A stretch of DNA of 64,000 nt from an uncultured Coriobacteriaceae bacterium (GCA_902786015.1 CADAAU010000010.1:225332-289331); one strand, 5' to 3'. Positions 27,031 through 35,581 are shown, counted from the stretch's first letter. Notes: generated by a model not told the origin, from the letters alone. Translations and numbers: made by a program.

Positions 27031-27255
27031 ATGGTGGCCGAGGAGACGGATCCCGTGGGCGATGAGGCCAATGGGCAGACAAGGAGTATCCAGAGGTTCA
27101 TTTCACAGCACTACTACACGTGCACGGACGAGAGATTTGCTCAGATCGGACGAGCTTACGGTTGTGGCGGCGACTTCACGCTCAACGTCAAAGCCGTGGC
27201 AGGCGAGGGCGCTGCCGAGTTTGCCGCCAAGGCAGTCGCGGCGTGCGTCGCGTAG
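27031..27255 (+). pseudogene. C-terminal remnant of a TipA-type (MerR-TipAS) regulator
   Basis: About 74 codons ending IQRFISQHYYTCTDERFAQI, then GRAYGCGGDFTLNVKAVAGE, then GAAEFAAKAVAAC. This is the characteristic end of the TipAS antibiotic-recognition domain (xxFISxHYYxC...LGxMY...GEGxAEFxxxAIxxYC). No MerR helix-turn-helix or other TipAS helices precede it in any frame, so only the last quarter of the gene remains. Confidence 0.65.
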
Positions 27256-27410
27256 CGAACATGTGGGCAATCGGGTGACAGTTCCTAAGGCGCCGGCCTT
27301 GCCTTTGCGACAAGACTTCTTCCCATCAATCTGGGGGTTTCACACGGTTGACCAGCGGGCGTGTGATACGCTAGCAGTCGGCCCCATAACTGCAATCGAT
27401 AGGAGGAACG

Positions 27411-30194
27411 ATGCCTAAACGTACCACAAGATGGCTGGCCGCACTGGCGGTGATCATGGCGGCCGCGATGGGCCTGCCGCCCGTGCCCCTGATCGCGGAG
27501 GAGGCGGACGCGGTGCCCGAGTGGGCGGTCGACGACGGAGGGGCGCAGGACGAGGGCCTGGCTCCGTCAGCGGAGCTACCACACACCTACGACCTGCGCA
27601 ACGACGGGCTGGTAACGCCCGTGAAGTACCAGAATCCCTGGAATAGCTGCTGGGCATTCGGCGGCACGGCGGCGGCCGAGTCCTCGCTCCTCTCCGCCTA
27701 CGGCAGCACCTACGCGGATTCCGGGCTCGACCTGTCCGAGCGGCACCTCGCCTGGTTCGCGCTGCACCCCGTCACCGAGGACGTCAACCACGACCAGGCC
27801 GGGGAGGGCACGTACACCATGAACGACGACTTGAATGCCTGCTTCGACGCTGGCGGCTCAGGCCTGTACATTACCACGCTCTTCGCGCAGGGCGTCGGGC
27901 CCGTGACGGAGGGCGAGTTCCCGTATCGCGGCAAGGACGCCATGACGACGCTGGACTACTTCAACGAGCACGTCGACGAGGGGGTGCAGGAGCAGATCGA
28001 GAGCGAGGCCGAGCGCCAGAATCCGCCTATGTCCGCGGAGGAGTACATCCGAAGCAAGATGGCGGATGCACCCCAGCGGTTCCCGTCCGAGCAGGCGCTC
28101 AGGGATTTCTATGCAGAACGACTGCGCGAGGTGTACACGGAAAAGAACACCTACTCCAAACACGACGACTGGTCGATTCCCGCGACGGACGAGGACGGGA
28201 GGTCGAACCGCTTGCTCAGCGCCGGCGTCGTGCTCAAGGACGGCAACGTGCTGCCAAGCTATCACGGCGCCGACGGCGCGCCCAACGACGCGTGCGTCAC
28301 CGCGATGAAGCAGGAGCTGCTCAACGGGCGGGGAGTCTCGATCATGTATTACGCCGACCAGTCGGGCGACTATGTCGCGACGAGCGAGGAGGGAGGCCAA
28401 CAATACGCCCAGTACATCGACACCCCGAAGGGAATTGATCACACGGTCTGCGTCGTGGGCTGGGACGACGGCTATTCCAAGGAGAACTTCAAAGAAGGCT
28501 GCCAGCCGCCGGAGAACGGCGCGTGGATCGTGAAGAACAGCTGGGGCTCCACCTCCGACGCGGGGCCGGACGAGCTGGGCAACGTGGTGAACAGGAGCGA
28601 ATATGGCATCAAGAACGAGAAGGGCGAGTACACCGGCTACTTCTACCTCTCGTACTACGACAAGACGATAGCGGCCGTCGAGACGATGGACTTCTCGGCG
28701 AACCTCGGCGCGGAGGGCGGCTTCTACACGATGCAGCACGACTACATGCCCGCGTTCCACGGGTTCAAGGAGATTAGATCCGACGACGGCGTGATGAGCT
28801 CCGCGAACGTGTTCGAGGCGCAGGACGACATGCTCGTCAAGAGCGTCTCGACGCTGACCCCCGAGGAGAACATGCGCACCACGCTCGCCGTCTACGTCCT
28901 CGACGACGGCGCGAAGGGCCCGACCGAGGGGACCATGGCGTACCGAACCTCGCGCAACTTCGAGTACGCCGGCTTCCACCGCCTCGACCTCGACCGGCCC
29001 GTAAAGGTGGCGAGGGGGAAGCGCGTCGCCGTCGTCTCGACCGCCTCGACGGTGGGCGAGGACGGCAAGCGCCACTACGGCGTGTCGGCGAACCAGGGTG
29101 CATCGTTCGACCTCGCCCAAGAGCGCAAGTATCCAATGTACCAGGAGGCGCGCGTGAACGAGGGCGAGAGCTTCCTGTACCAGGGCGGCCAGTGGAGGGA
29201 CTGGTCCGACGTGCTGGCGGAGTCGTCCGAGGGGTTCCCGGTGGACAACTTCTCGATCAAGCTGTACGCCGAGCCGACCGACGACGTGCCCGTCACCGTG
29301 ACCTACGGCGCCCACGTGCAGTCGAGGGGCGACGTCCCCGAGGTGTCGAACGGCGCGACGTGCGGGACCACCGGCGAGTCAAAGCGCGTCGAGGCCGTCT
29401 GGGCCAGGGCGAGCGAGGGCTCGATCGAGTACCGCAGCCACGTCCAGGGCGTCGGCTGGGAGGACTCGTGGGCCCGCGACGGCGAGGTGAGCGGGACAGT
29501 CGGCGAGTCCAGGCGCGTCGAGGCCATCCAGATGAGGCTCTCGGGCGCCGACGGCAGCCACGTGTGGTACCGCGTCCACAGCCAGGCCTTCGGCTGGCTC
29601 GGGTGGGCCTGCGACGGCGAGCCCGCGGGCACCGCGGGCCTCTCCAGGCGCGTGGAGGCCTACGAGGTGCTCGTGCTCGGCGAGGGCGAGCAGCCCGAGG
29701 GGTACGACCCGGAGAGGCCCGCCTACGTCTCGACGACGTCGGGCGAGGCCCACGTGCAGGGCGTCGGCTGGCAGCGCCAGTCGGCCGACGTGCTCGGCAC
29801 CACGGGGCAGTCGAGGAGGCTCGAGGCGGTCGGGCTGTCGCTCGCGGGCCAGCCCTGGGAGGGCGGCATCGCCTACGAGGTCCACGCGCAGGGCGTCGGC
29901 TGGATGCCCGAGGCCGCCGACGGCGCGCGGGCCGGCACCACCGGCGAGTCCAGGCGGCTCGAGGCCGTGAGGGTGCGCCTCACGGGCGAGGGGGACGGCG
30001 CGGCCGCGCACCTCTCCGTGTGGTATCGCGTCCACAGCCAGACCTTCGGCTGGCTGGGCTGGGCGCACGACGGCGCCGACGCCGGCACGACGGGCCTCTC
30101 CAGGCGCGCCGAGGCCGTGGAGGTGCAGGTGCTGCCTCAGGGCCAGGTGCCCGCGGACTACGACGCCGCGCAGGCGGCGTTCGTGACGAAGTAG
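27411..30194 (+). CDS. Secreted papain-like (C1A) cysteine protease with six ChW repeats
   Basis: 927 residues; AGGAGG 6 bases before ATG 27411. A signal peptide (ALAVIMAAAMGLPPVPLIAE) is followed by a C1A peptidase with C80 (NPWNSCWAF), H344 (GIDHTVCVVGWDDG) and N376 (WIVKNSWG). Residues about 430-625 form a β-sandwich of the lectin-like type that follows such peptidases. The C-terminus (about 630-927) has six ChW repeats (HVQGVGW...GTxGxSRRxEA) in two triplets, each closing with HSQxFGWLGWA. ChW domains are thought to bind cell-surface or matrix material. No LPxTG motif. GC is far higher than in neighbours, pointing to recent transfer. Likely acts outside the cell on host or dietary protein. 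Confidence 0.9.
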   Translation: MPKRTTRWLAALAVIMAAAMGLPPVPLIAEEADAVPEWAVDDGGAQDEGLAPSAELPHTYDLRNDGLVTPVKYQNPWNSCWAFGGTAAAESSLLSAYGSTYADSGLDLSERHLAWFALHPVTEDVNHDQAGEGTYTMNDDLNACFDAGGSGLYITTLFAQGVGPVTEGEFPYRGKDAMTTLDYFNEHVDEGVQEQIESEAERQNPPMSAEEYIRSKMADAPQRFPSEQALRDFYAERLREVYTEKNTYSKHDDWSIPATDEDGRSNRLLSAGVVLKDGNVLPSYHGADGAPNDACVTAMKQELLNGRGVSIMYYADQSGDYVATSEEGGQQYAQYIDTPKGIDHTVCVVGWDDGYSKENFKEGCQPPENGAWIVKNSWGSTSDAGPDELGNVVNRSEYGIKNEKGEYTGYFYLSYYDKTIAAVETMDFSANLGAEGGFYTMQHDYMPAFHGFKEIRSDDGVMSSANVFEAQDDMLVKSVSTLTPEENMRTTLAVYVLDDGAKGPTEGTMAYRTSRNFEYAGFHRLDLDRPVKVARGKRVAVVSTASTVGEDGKRHYGVSANQGASFDLAQERKYPMYQEARVNEGESFLYQGGQWRDWSDVLAESSEGFPVDNFSIKLYAEPTDDVPVTVTYGAHVQSRGDVPEVSNGATCGTTGESKRVEAVWARASEGSIEYRSHVQGVGWEDSWARDGEVSGTVGESRRVEAIQMRLSGADGSHVWYRVHSQAFGWLGWACDGEPAGTAGLSRRVEAYEVLVLGEGEQPEGYDPERPAYVSTTSGEAHVQGVGWQRQSADVLGTTGQSRRLEAVGLSLAGQPWEGGIAYEVHAQGVGWMPEAADGARAGTTGESRRLEAVRVRLTGEGDGAAAHLSVWYRVHSQTFGWLGWAHDGADAGTTGLSRRAEAVEVQVLPQGQVPADYDAAQAAFVTK

Positions 30195-30320
30195 CGACGC
30201 CGCAGGCCAACGTGTCAGGTGCCAGGCGCCCCACTCTTTACGAGAGGGGCGCCTTTCTCCACGCGTGCCGAGCCCCGCGCGGAGGCTCAGACGCCGCCTT
30301 TATCAAGCGCGCCCCCAAGC

Positions 30321-30562
30321 CTCCGCTTCTGCGTAGCTGCTCCAAATCGCCACGCAACCTCGGATGCTTGGCATCACCCAAGCCTCCGCCTGTGCGTGGC
30401 AGCTGCCAACTGCTACGCAATTGCGGACGGTTAGGACTCCTTAAACCTCCGTCCTTGCGTGGCAGATACGAACTGCTACGCAAAAGCGGACGGTTGACGC
30501 CCCGCAAACCCCCGTTCCTGCGTAGCGGTCACGAACCGCTACGCAAAAGCGGACGGTGAGGA
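30321..30562. repeat. Four-unit tandem array of 63-bp imperfect palindromes
   Basis: Units start at 30321, 30384, 30447 and 30510. Each has the form CTCCGnnnnTGCGTnGCnG ... CnGCTACGCAAnnGCGGACGG, so each can fold into a hairpin (TGCGTAGC pairs with GCTACGCA). The period is exactly 63 bp with divergence between units. Because 63 is divisible by 3, open frames with 21-residue repeats appear on both strands; none has a ribosome site and they are probably not translated. It follows the protease stop by 130 bp. Confidence 0.85.
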
Positions 30563-30773
30563 CTTCTGTGTGAGTAACGGGCCAACGAGACTGTGGCGCT
30601 GCTCGACATAAAGCCCGAGCACGCGCCCGTACCCAACGGTGACGCCACAGTGGGTCAGCGTGCCGAAAAACGCAAGCTTGTTGTCTTCATAGAGATTGGT
30701 CATTTGGGCTTTGATTCATCATTGCTTGTTATTGTTCACATCTTGTCGCAAGATGGATGCCACCCACAAAACA

Positions 30774-30795
30774 GACTCCCGGGGAGCTCCGTTCC
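30774..30795. repeat. Half copy of dispersed repeat family III
   Basis: GACTCCCGGGGAGCTCCGTTCC matches one end of the family III element. 30563-31200 otherwise holds no gene I can support; a 135-codon frame at 30696-31103 has no homology or ribosome site. Confidence 0.6.
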
Positions 30796-31204
30796 GTGCA
30801 TGGTTATCGCGTCGGTACGGTGGCCTTATCGGCGATGATTCATCTTTCGGAGGCGTAAAAAATAACGATACAATTATTACTGTGTATTCCGAGACCCAAG
30901 CGCCAAAACGTGCAAAAATCCAGACTGATTTGGACGCTTTGCTTCGCGGTGGCTTGAATGGCTGCGAGAAACGCCCAGAGCATAACGTAACTGTTATCTC
31001 ACACGTCTATGAGGCGCGGCAGGGGGTCGGCGGAACAGTATCGTTGCAGATAACGTCGGGGTCGTTTGCACATGGGCGACAAATCCACCGGGCTAAGAGC
31101 TAATACGTCACCCAATAGCAGGCATCCCTGACAATACTTGCATTGTGGCGGCAAATAGGTTGGCGTAGGGATTTCGTGCTACTCATTGCCTGATCTGACA
31201 GTCT

Positions 31205-31297
31205 GGAACGGAGTTCCCGGGGAGCTAGTTCCGCGAGTCGGGGCTAGGCCCGAGACGAGCCTGTGCCGCGGAACAAGCTCCCCGGGAACCCTGTTCC
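31205..31297. repeat. Dispersed palindromic repeat, family III, copy a
   Basis: About 93 bp bounded by GGAACGGAGTTCCCGGGGAG and CTCCCCGGGAACCCTGTTCC, with inner arms TAGTTCCGCG and CGCGGAACAAG. The right flank CTCACCGTCTGACCGGACAG is also conserved in copy b (46853-46945). Confidence 0.85.
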
Positions 31298-31385
31298 GCT
31301 CACCGTCTGACCGGACAGTCCGAAAGAGGGCCTGAACGGAGTCGATAACGCACCGCAAGGGTTCCCTTGACGCTGGGCGAGCACC

Positions 31386-31415
31386 TTGTGACTCCACTCC
31401 CTCCGTGTGTATACT
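31386..31415 (+). promoter_or_regulatory. Sigma-70-type promoter of the radical SAM/Cys-rich peptide operon
   Basis: TTGTGA (31386-31391), 18-bp spacer, TATACT (31410-31415), about 30 bp before the ATG of the first gene, which has GGAGGAG upstream. Sequence-based prediction. Confidence 0.55.
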
Positions 31416-31445
31416 GTTAATACTTCTAAGAATGGAGGAGCCGCC

Positions 31446-31850
31446 ATGGAAAGAAGGACTTTTATAGCGGGGACGTTTGGACTTGTGTCACTTACCGCCC
31501 TTGGTGCAGTGGACCTTTGCGATTTACCCAAAGCGTCATCAAATGTCGTGACACAAGCAGCAAACGACCTGTTGGCTGCACCCGGGCCTGCTATGGTTCC
31601 TGGCATCGAGCTGATGCAGGTAGGGGAAACGACCCAAGGCTGGTATGGGAAGACCCACCTGTTTGATGTCGACGCCGTGGGCGCTGAGCTCATCCGTCTG
31701 GCGGACGGGAGCCTGAGCATCGATGAGCTAGCCCATGCGACAAGTGTGGAACTCAAACCTGCTGACGTGGCATCATTCTTTGTGGCGCTCGGGCAAAAGG
31801 GGTACCTTGCAAACACGGTGCTTGTCAATATCACGGAGACCGTGGCATGA
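31446..31850 (+). CDS. PqqD-like (RRE) peptide-binding protein with a twin-arginine-type leader
   Basis: 134 residues from ATG 31446 (GGAGGAG 6 bases upstream). Residues about 65-130 have the PqqD/RRE pattern: THLFDVDAVGAELIRLADGS, LSIDELAHATSVELKPADVA, FFVALGQKGYLANTVLV. PqqD-like proteins hand precursor peptides to radical SAM maturases. Unusually, residues 1-24 (MERRTFIAGTFGLVSLTALG) look like a twin-arginine or membrane-anchor signal, and about 30 residues separate it from the RRE domain. The stop overlaps the next start (ATGA), so the two are translationally coupled. Binding of the downstream peptide is inferred from position. Confidence 0.75.
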   Translation: MERRTFIAGTFGLVSLTALGAVDLCDLPKASSNVVTQAANDLLAAPGPAMVPGIELMQVGETTQGWYGKTHLFDVDAVGAELIRLADGSLSIDELAHATSVELKPADVASFFVALGQKGYLANTVLVNITETVA

Positions 31851-33250
31851 GCGGGAAAGAGGAACTTGGGCAGTCATCTCCCGAACTTTTTGTGCTTCGT
31901 GACGAGGAGGGTCCAATACTCTATGCGCCACTTGGACACCTCATCGCGCGTGGCAACGAGTCGGCGGTAGAGGCGGCACTTGCCTACGCGCGGGACCCGT
32001 CTGTTTACGACGCCATGGAACCCGAGGCACAAGCAGTGATACGTGCCTTGGGTGAGCGAGGCTTCTTTGAACGCCACGCCTATCCGCGCCACGAACGCGG
32101 TTTTAGGCCCACGCAAGTAACGCTCTTTCCCACCAACAATTGCAACCTCCGTTGCAGCTACTGTTATGCCTTTGGCGGGGAGGGCGGGGGCAATGGCGAA
32201 CCCATAACAAAGATGGACCTTCGCTGTGCCCAGCGTGCCATAGACCTCGTGGCACAAAACGCAATTGAACGACGTGACGAGGGGGACGGTACGCACAACT
32301 TCCTCGTGTCCATTCATGGCAACGGCGAGCCGTTCTGTGCCTTTGACCTCATCCGCGAAATCGTGTTCTATGGGCAGGACATTGCGGAGGAACTCGGAAT
32401 TCCCGTTGTATTCAATGCTGCATCCAATGGCGTACTTTCCGAGGAGCAGCTCGACTTCGTGCTTGCCAACTTCAATAACGTAAACATCTCGTTTGACGGT
32501 CTGCCCGAGTTCCAGGACGCAAATCGTCCCGTGGCAGGTGGTCGGGGTTCGTTTGCTGCCGTGGACCATACGATGCGGCGCCTGTGCGAGGCGGGCCTGA
32601 ACTTTGGCATTCGAACGACCGTGACGGCAGGCATGGTGGATGCCATGCCGCGCATCGTGGAGTTCGTTGCCGCACATTATCCCACCATTGAGCAGCTGCA
32701 TTTCGAGCCGGTTTGGGAGTGCGGACGCTGCCTGACCTCGTCAAACACCATGCCCGACTCCGCCGTGTTTGTACAGCGCTATTTGGAGGCGCTCGAGGTG
32801 GCGCAGAAGAAGCACATGAGGCTCGTATTCTCGGGCGCGCGCCAAGACATGGTGGTGGACACCTTTTGCAAGGTGAGCTCGGGTTCGTTTACCGTAACGC
32901 CCACGGGAGATGTGACCGCCTGCTACGAGGTGAGCTACGCCAGCGATCCGCGCAGTGAGCGATTCTTCTTTGGACGTTTTGACGCCGCGCAGGACCGTTT
33001 TGTATTCGACCAAAACAAGCTCGACGCGCTTTCGGAGCTAAACGTGCATAACATGCGTTTTTGCGACGATTGTTTTTGCAGATGGCACTGCGCCGGCGAC
33101 TGCGCGGCGAAGGTGCTCGATGGCATAGACGTTAGCGAACATCATGGATCGGTGCGCTGCGAGATCAGTCGTGCGCTCACGCTCAACCAGATTCAGCGCA
33201 AGCTTTCATGGAAGCCCAAAGAGGAAGGGAGTCTCACAGATGCCAGATAA
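31847..33250 (+). CDS. Radical SAM/SPASM peptide maturase
   Basis: 467 residues. Radical SAM motif NNCNLRCSYCYAFGG (C99, C103, C106) followed by GNGEPF and VVFNAASNGVLS (SAM site). The C-terminal SPASM domain has the auxiliary-cluster cysteines: FCKVSSGSFTVTPTGDVTAC and FCDDCFCRWHCAGDCAAK, then VRCEI. The first 85 residues are the usual maturase N-terminal extension. Such enzymes install thioether or other radical-derived crosslinks in ribosomal peptides (ranthi-/sactipeptides) or act as sulfatase maturases. Coupled by ATGA to a PqqD-like gene and overlapping by 11 bases a Cys-rich peptide gene, which makes a RiPP role by far the likeliest. Confidence 0.9.
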   Translation: MSGKEELGQSSPELFVLRDEEGPILYAPLGHLIARGNESAVEAALAYARDPSVYDAMEPEAQAVIRALGERGFFERHAYPRHERGFRPTQVTLFPTNNCNLRCSYCYAFGGEGGGNGEPITKMDLRCAQRAIDLVAQNAIERRDEGDGTHNFLVSIHGNGEPFCAFDLIREIVFYGQDIAEELGIPVVFNAASNGVLSEEQLDFVLANFNNVNISFDGLPEFQDANRPVAGGRGSFAAVDHTMRRLCEAGLNFGIRTTVTAGMVDAMPRIVEFVAAHYPTIEQLHFEPVWECGRCLTSSNTMPDSAVFVQRYLEALEVAQKKHMRLVFSGARQDMVVDTFCKVSSGSFTVTPTGDVTACYEVSYASDPRSERFFFGRFDAAQDRFVFDQNKLDALSELNVHNMRFCDDCFCRWHCAGDCAAKVLDGIDVSEHHGSVRCEISRALTLNQIQRKLSWKPKEEGSLTDAR

Positions 33251-33719
33251 CAAAAAGAGCGATGACGCCTACAACGATCGCGCGCTGAGTGAGGGCGCCA
33301 GTGACACGCTCCCCAAGCCTCAGCTACAGATTATCGTGGACGGCAATAGCGTGTTCAAGCCAAGCATGAAGACGTATTTTGTCGACGAGTACGACAAAAA
33401 CAAACACGAATACACTTCGCAAGTCATGGGCACATACTGCAGCTGCGATATGGTCGTTTCGAAGCATACGGTCTGTTCGTGTCTGGCAGTCTGCACGTGT
33501 GACGCCGATACCAAGCCCACCGAGAAGGTGTGTACCTGCGATGCCGTGGCGACGCCGACGAAGCCCACCGAGACGGTGTGCAGCTGCGACAGCGTGTGTA
33601 GCTGCGAATCCGTGTGCAGCTGCGACGGCTACCAGAGCTGCACGTGCGAAGGCCACAGCTCGGGTGGGGGAGGCTACGTGAGCTGCGGTAGTCCCTGTGC
33701 CTGTGTACCCGTACACTGA
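33240..33719 (+). CDS. Candidate RiPP precursor: leader plus Cys-rich core with repeated CxC motifs
   Basis: 159 residues from ATG 33240 (GGGAG about 9 bases upstream), inside the end of the maturase gene. Residues 1-66 contain no cysteine and resemble a leader (KPQLQIIVDGNSVFKPSMKT). The rest has 19 cysteines: eight CxC pairs (67/69, 79/81, 85/87, 98/100, 114/116, 120/122, 126/128, 134/136) and a terminal CGSPCAC (149, 153, 155). Pairs mostly read VC[ST]CD; three run with period 6 (VCSCDSVCSCESVCSCD). Two KPTE[KT]VC[ST]CD blocks suggest internal duplication. After a glycine-rich stretch it ends ACVPVH. Thioether crosslinking by the upstream maturase is inferred; metal binding by the CxC pairs is the alternative. 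Confidence 0.8.
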   Translation: MPDNKKSDDAYNDRALSEGASDTLPKPQLQIIVDGNSVFKPSMKTYFVDEYDKNKHEYTSQVMGTYCSCDMVVSKHTVCSCLAVCTCDADTKPTEKVCTCDAVATPTKPTETVCSCDSVCSCESVCSCDGYQSCTCEGHSSGGGGYVSCGSPCACVPVH

Positions 33720-33732
33720 GGAGGCGATACGC

Positions 33733-35520
33733 ATGAGCAGACGCATGAGTTTCGTTGGGTTCCTGTTTGGCCACTATGCCATGGCGCTCGTATGCGCGGG
33801 CGTGGCGCTTTCGCTGGTGCTTGCGGGCTGCAGTTCTGCCTCTTCTGGCGAGGGGCCCTCTGGCGCACAGGAGGAGGTGCAACAGAAGGAAGGTGCCTTC
33901 GAAGGCCGCAAGAAGCGTGCCGCTTCCGAACTGGATGAATTTGTGGAGAAGGCCTATGAGGTCTTGTCGGATCGGCGGTCAAGCAACCCGAAGGACGCAG
34001 ACGAGGACAAGTTGAGTGCCGCGCAAATCAGTGCGTTCAAGAAGGCAAACGAGGCTTATCGGGCGGGAAAGTACCCAGAAGCTCAGGAAGCCTACGAAGG
34101 CATAATTGGGGAATACGCCGAGCATTACGGAGCCAACGTCAACCTCACGCTCGCTCTGCTGCAACAGCAAAAGGACGAAGACGCTCTTGTGCAGGCGTTA
34201 GTGTGCGTGGGACTCTATCCCAGCGATCCGGGCCCGCTGCTCAACGTGCAAACCGCGGCTGTTGCTTGTAGGTTTTCGGCAGAAGACGCTCTCACGGAAG
34301 CAGCGCTCACTTTGTTGCACAAGGTCAAGGCGGGAACGGATCTTGCTGAGGGGATGGAGAACCAGCGACAGTACAACAGGCTGTGGGACACGATCGAGAT
34401 TGCGCTCCACGATGCGGCCCAGGGCACGGCAAGTGAAGGCGATTACGTTTACAAGAGCCTTCTTGAGGATGTCGACAAGCTTGCTGAGGGAGATCTTGCA
34501 GACGACGATGACGTCAAGGCACTCAGATCCTACCTTGTTGCGGTGGGAACGCAGCTCGGTCTTGTGAGCGAGGACGACGCGGCAAAGAAGGACACGTCAG
34601 CTGCCGACAAGGATACCAATAAAGCTGCCGGTAAGGATGCTGACAAGGACGCGGATAAAGACGCCGACAAAGACGCCAGCAAGACGAGCGACAAGGACGC
34701 CGACAAGGACGCCGACAAGGATACGAGCAAGGATGCCGACAAGAAGGCCAAAGAAGAGGTCGACCTCTCCAAGGTTCAGGCCCATGCAGGCCTGCCCTAT
34801 GTCGTGGCAGATGACGAGTTTTGCACCATCGTGTTTACTGGCTATCACATGTCGGGCGACTCTCCGGTAGCCGAGTTCCAATTCGTAAACAACTCAAGCG
34901 ATGCGCTGTCGTTCTACAAAGCGGGTGAAGTGACGGGGAACGGCAAGACAATCGAAAACCTGTCGGCGGCGTGGCCGGCTGTGAATCCTGGCGAGCAGGA
35001 GAGTGCATGGGGGAGTTTCTTTGCCACCGAGAATGGCAACACCGTAACTGTCTTGGACGGAGACCTAAAGAGCCTGTCGTTCGCAATCAAGGTGAGGAAG
35101 AAAGGCACCTGGAAGGATGAGGATATCCTGGGCCTCTATCCCTTCAAGTGGGAGGCAGATGCCACGAAAGTCGCCAAGAAAGCAGACACGACGTTCGTGG
35201 AAGACGAGGGTGGAGTCACGATGCGCGTGACGAGCGTTTTGCCGGCAAGCGATGGCATCGTGGCCGTTGAGTACTGGGCTTCTTACAAGGGCGAGGGTAA
35301 AGCCTTCATCGATGGCAAGGACTGGAAGGCGAATGACAAGGATGTCACGCTTCTGGGTGTTGGAAGCCCGATGGGCACGGGTGTTGGCTACCACTATCTT
35401 CTATTCCATGCGGCGAACGCGGACGACCTCAAGGAGGGTGCCATCGACTCGCTTACCGGCACGCTTATCCTTCGCGATGCCGATGGTAAGGAGCTCGTTA
35501 ACAAGCAGGTCAAACTATAA
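33733..35520 (+). CDS. Large lipoprotein with helical repeat region and Asp/Lys-rich linker
   Basis: 595 residues from ATG 33733 (GAGGAGG 8 bases upstream), 13 bases after the peptide gene, so probably the last gene of that operon. Lipobox LVLAGC after a signal peptide. Residues about 60-280 form helical TPR-like repeats (KANEAYRAGKYPEAQEAYEG, VNLTLALLQQQKDEDALVQA). A low-complexity linker (about 285-335) repeats KDADKDADKD. Two C-terminal β-rich domains follow (DDEFCTIVFTGYHMSGDSPV, FVEDEGGVTMRVTSVLPASD), similar to each other and to telokin-like or DUF-type extracellular domains. It may present, bind or receive the modified peptide at the cell surface; this rests on location only. Confidence 0.8.
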   Translation: MSRRMSFVGFLFGHYAMALVCAGVALSLVLAGCSSASSGEGPSGAQEEVQQKEGAFEGRKKRAASELDEFVEKAYEVLSDRRSSNPKDADEDKLSAAQISAFKKANEAYRAGKYPEAQEAYEGIIGEYAEHYGANVNLTLALLQQQKDEDALVQALVCVGLYPSDPGPLLNVQTAAVACRFSAEDALTEAALTLLHKVKAGTDLAEGMENQRQYNRLWDTIEIALHDAAQGTASEGDYVYKSLLEDVDKLAEGDLADDDDVKALRSYLVAVGTQLGLVSEDDAAKKDTSAADKDTNKAAGKDADKDADKDADKDASKTSDKDADKDADKDTSKDADKKAKEEVDLSKVQAHAGLPYVVADDEFCTIVFTGYHMSGDSPVAEFQFVNNSSDALSFYKAGEVTGNGKTIENLSAAWPAVNPGEQESAWGSFFATENGNTVTVLDGDLKSLSFAIKVRKKGTWKDEDILGLYPFKWEADATKVAKKADTTFVEDEGGVTMRVTSVLPASDGIVAVEYWASYKGEGKAFIDGKDWKANDKDVTLLGVGSPMGTGVGYHYLLFHAANADDLKEGAIDSLTGTLILRDADGKELVNKQVKL

Positions 35521-35526
35521 CGTGAA

Positions 35527-35581
35527 CCACAAGGGCGCCATCTCTTTGTGCGACTGTGACAAAGGGATGGCGCTCCTGTGG
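35527..35581 (+). terminator. Long hairpin after the lipoprotein gene
   Basis: CCACAAGGGCGCCATCTCTT and its near-perfect complement (35527-35549 with 35559-35581) form a 23-bp stem 7 bases after the stop. No T-run follows, so it is a terminator-like or 3'-protecting hairpin. Confidence 0.65.

Noticed and set aside
27858..30559. Long open frames antisense or out of frame to the protease gene (485 and 455 codons)
   Set aside because: They arise from the very high GC of the protease gene, show low-complexity Arg/Gly/Ala or His/Val/Leu composition and have no ribosome sites.
30321..30562. CRISPR array
   Set aside because: The 63-bp units are repeats throughout with no unique spacers, and no cas genes are present.
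30696..31103. 135-codon open frame before the RiPP operon
   Set aside because: No ribosome site, contains part of a family III repeat and resembles nothing recognisable.
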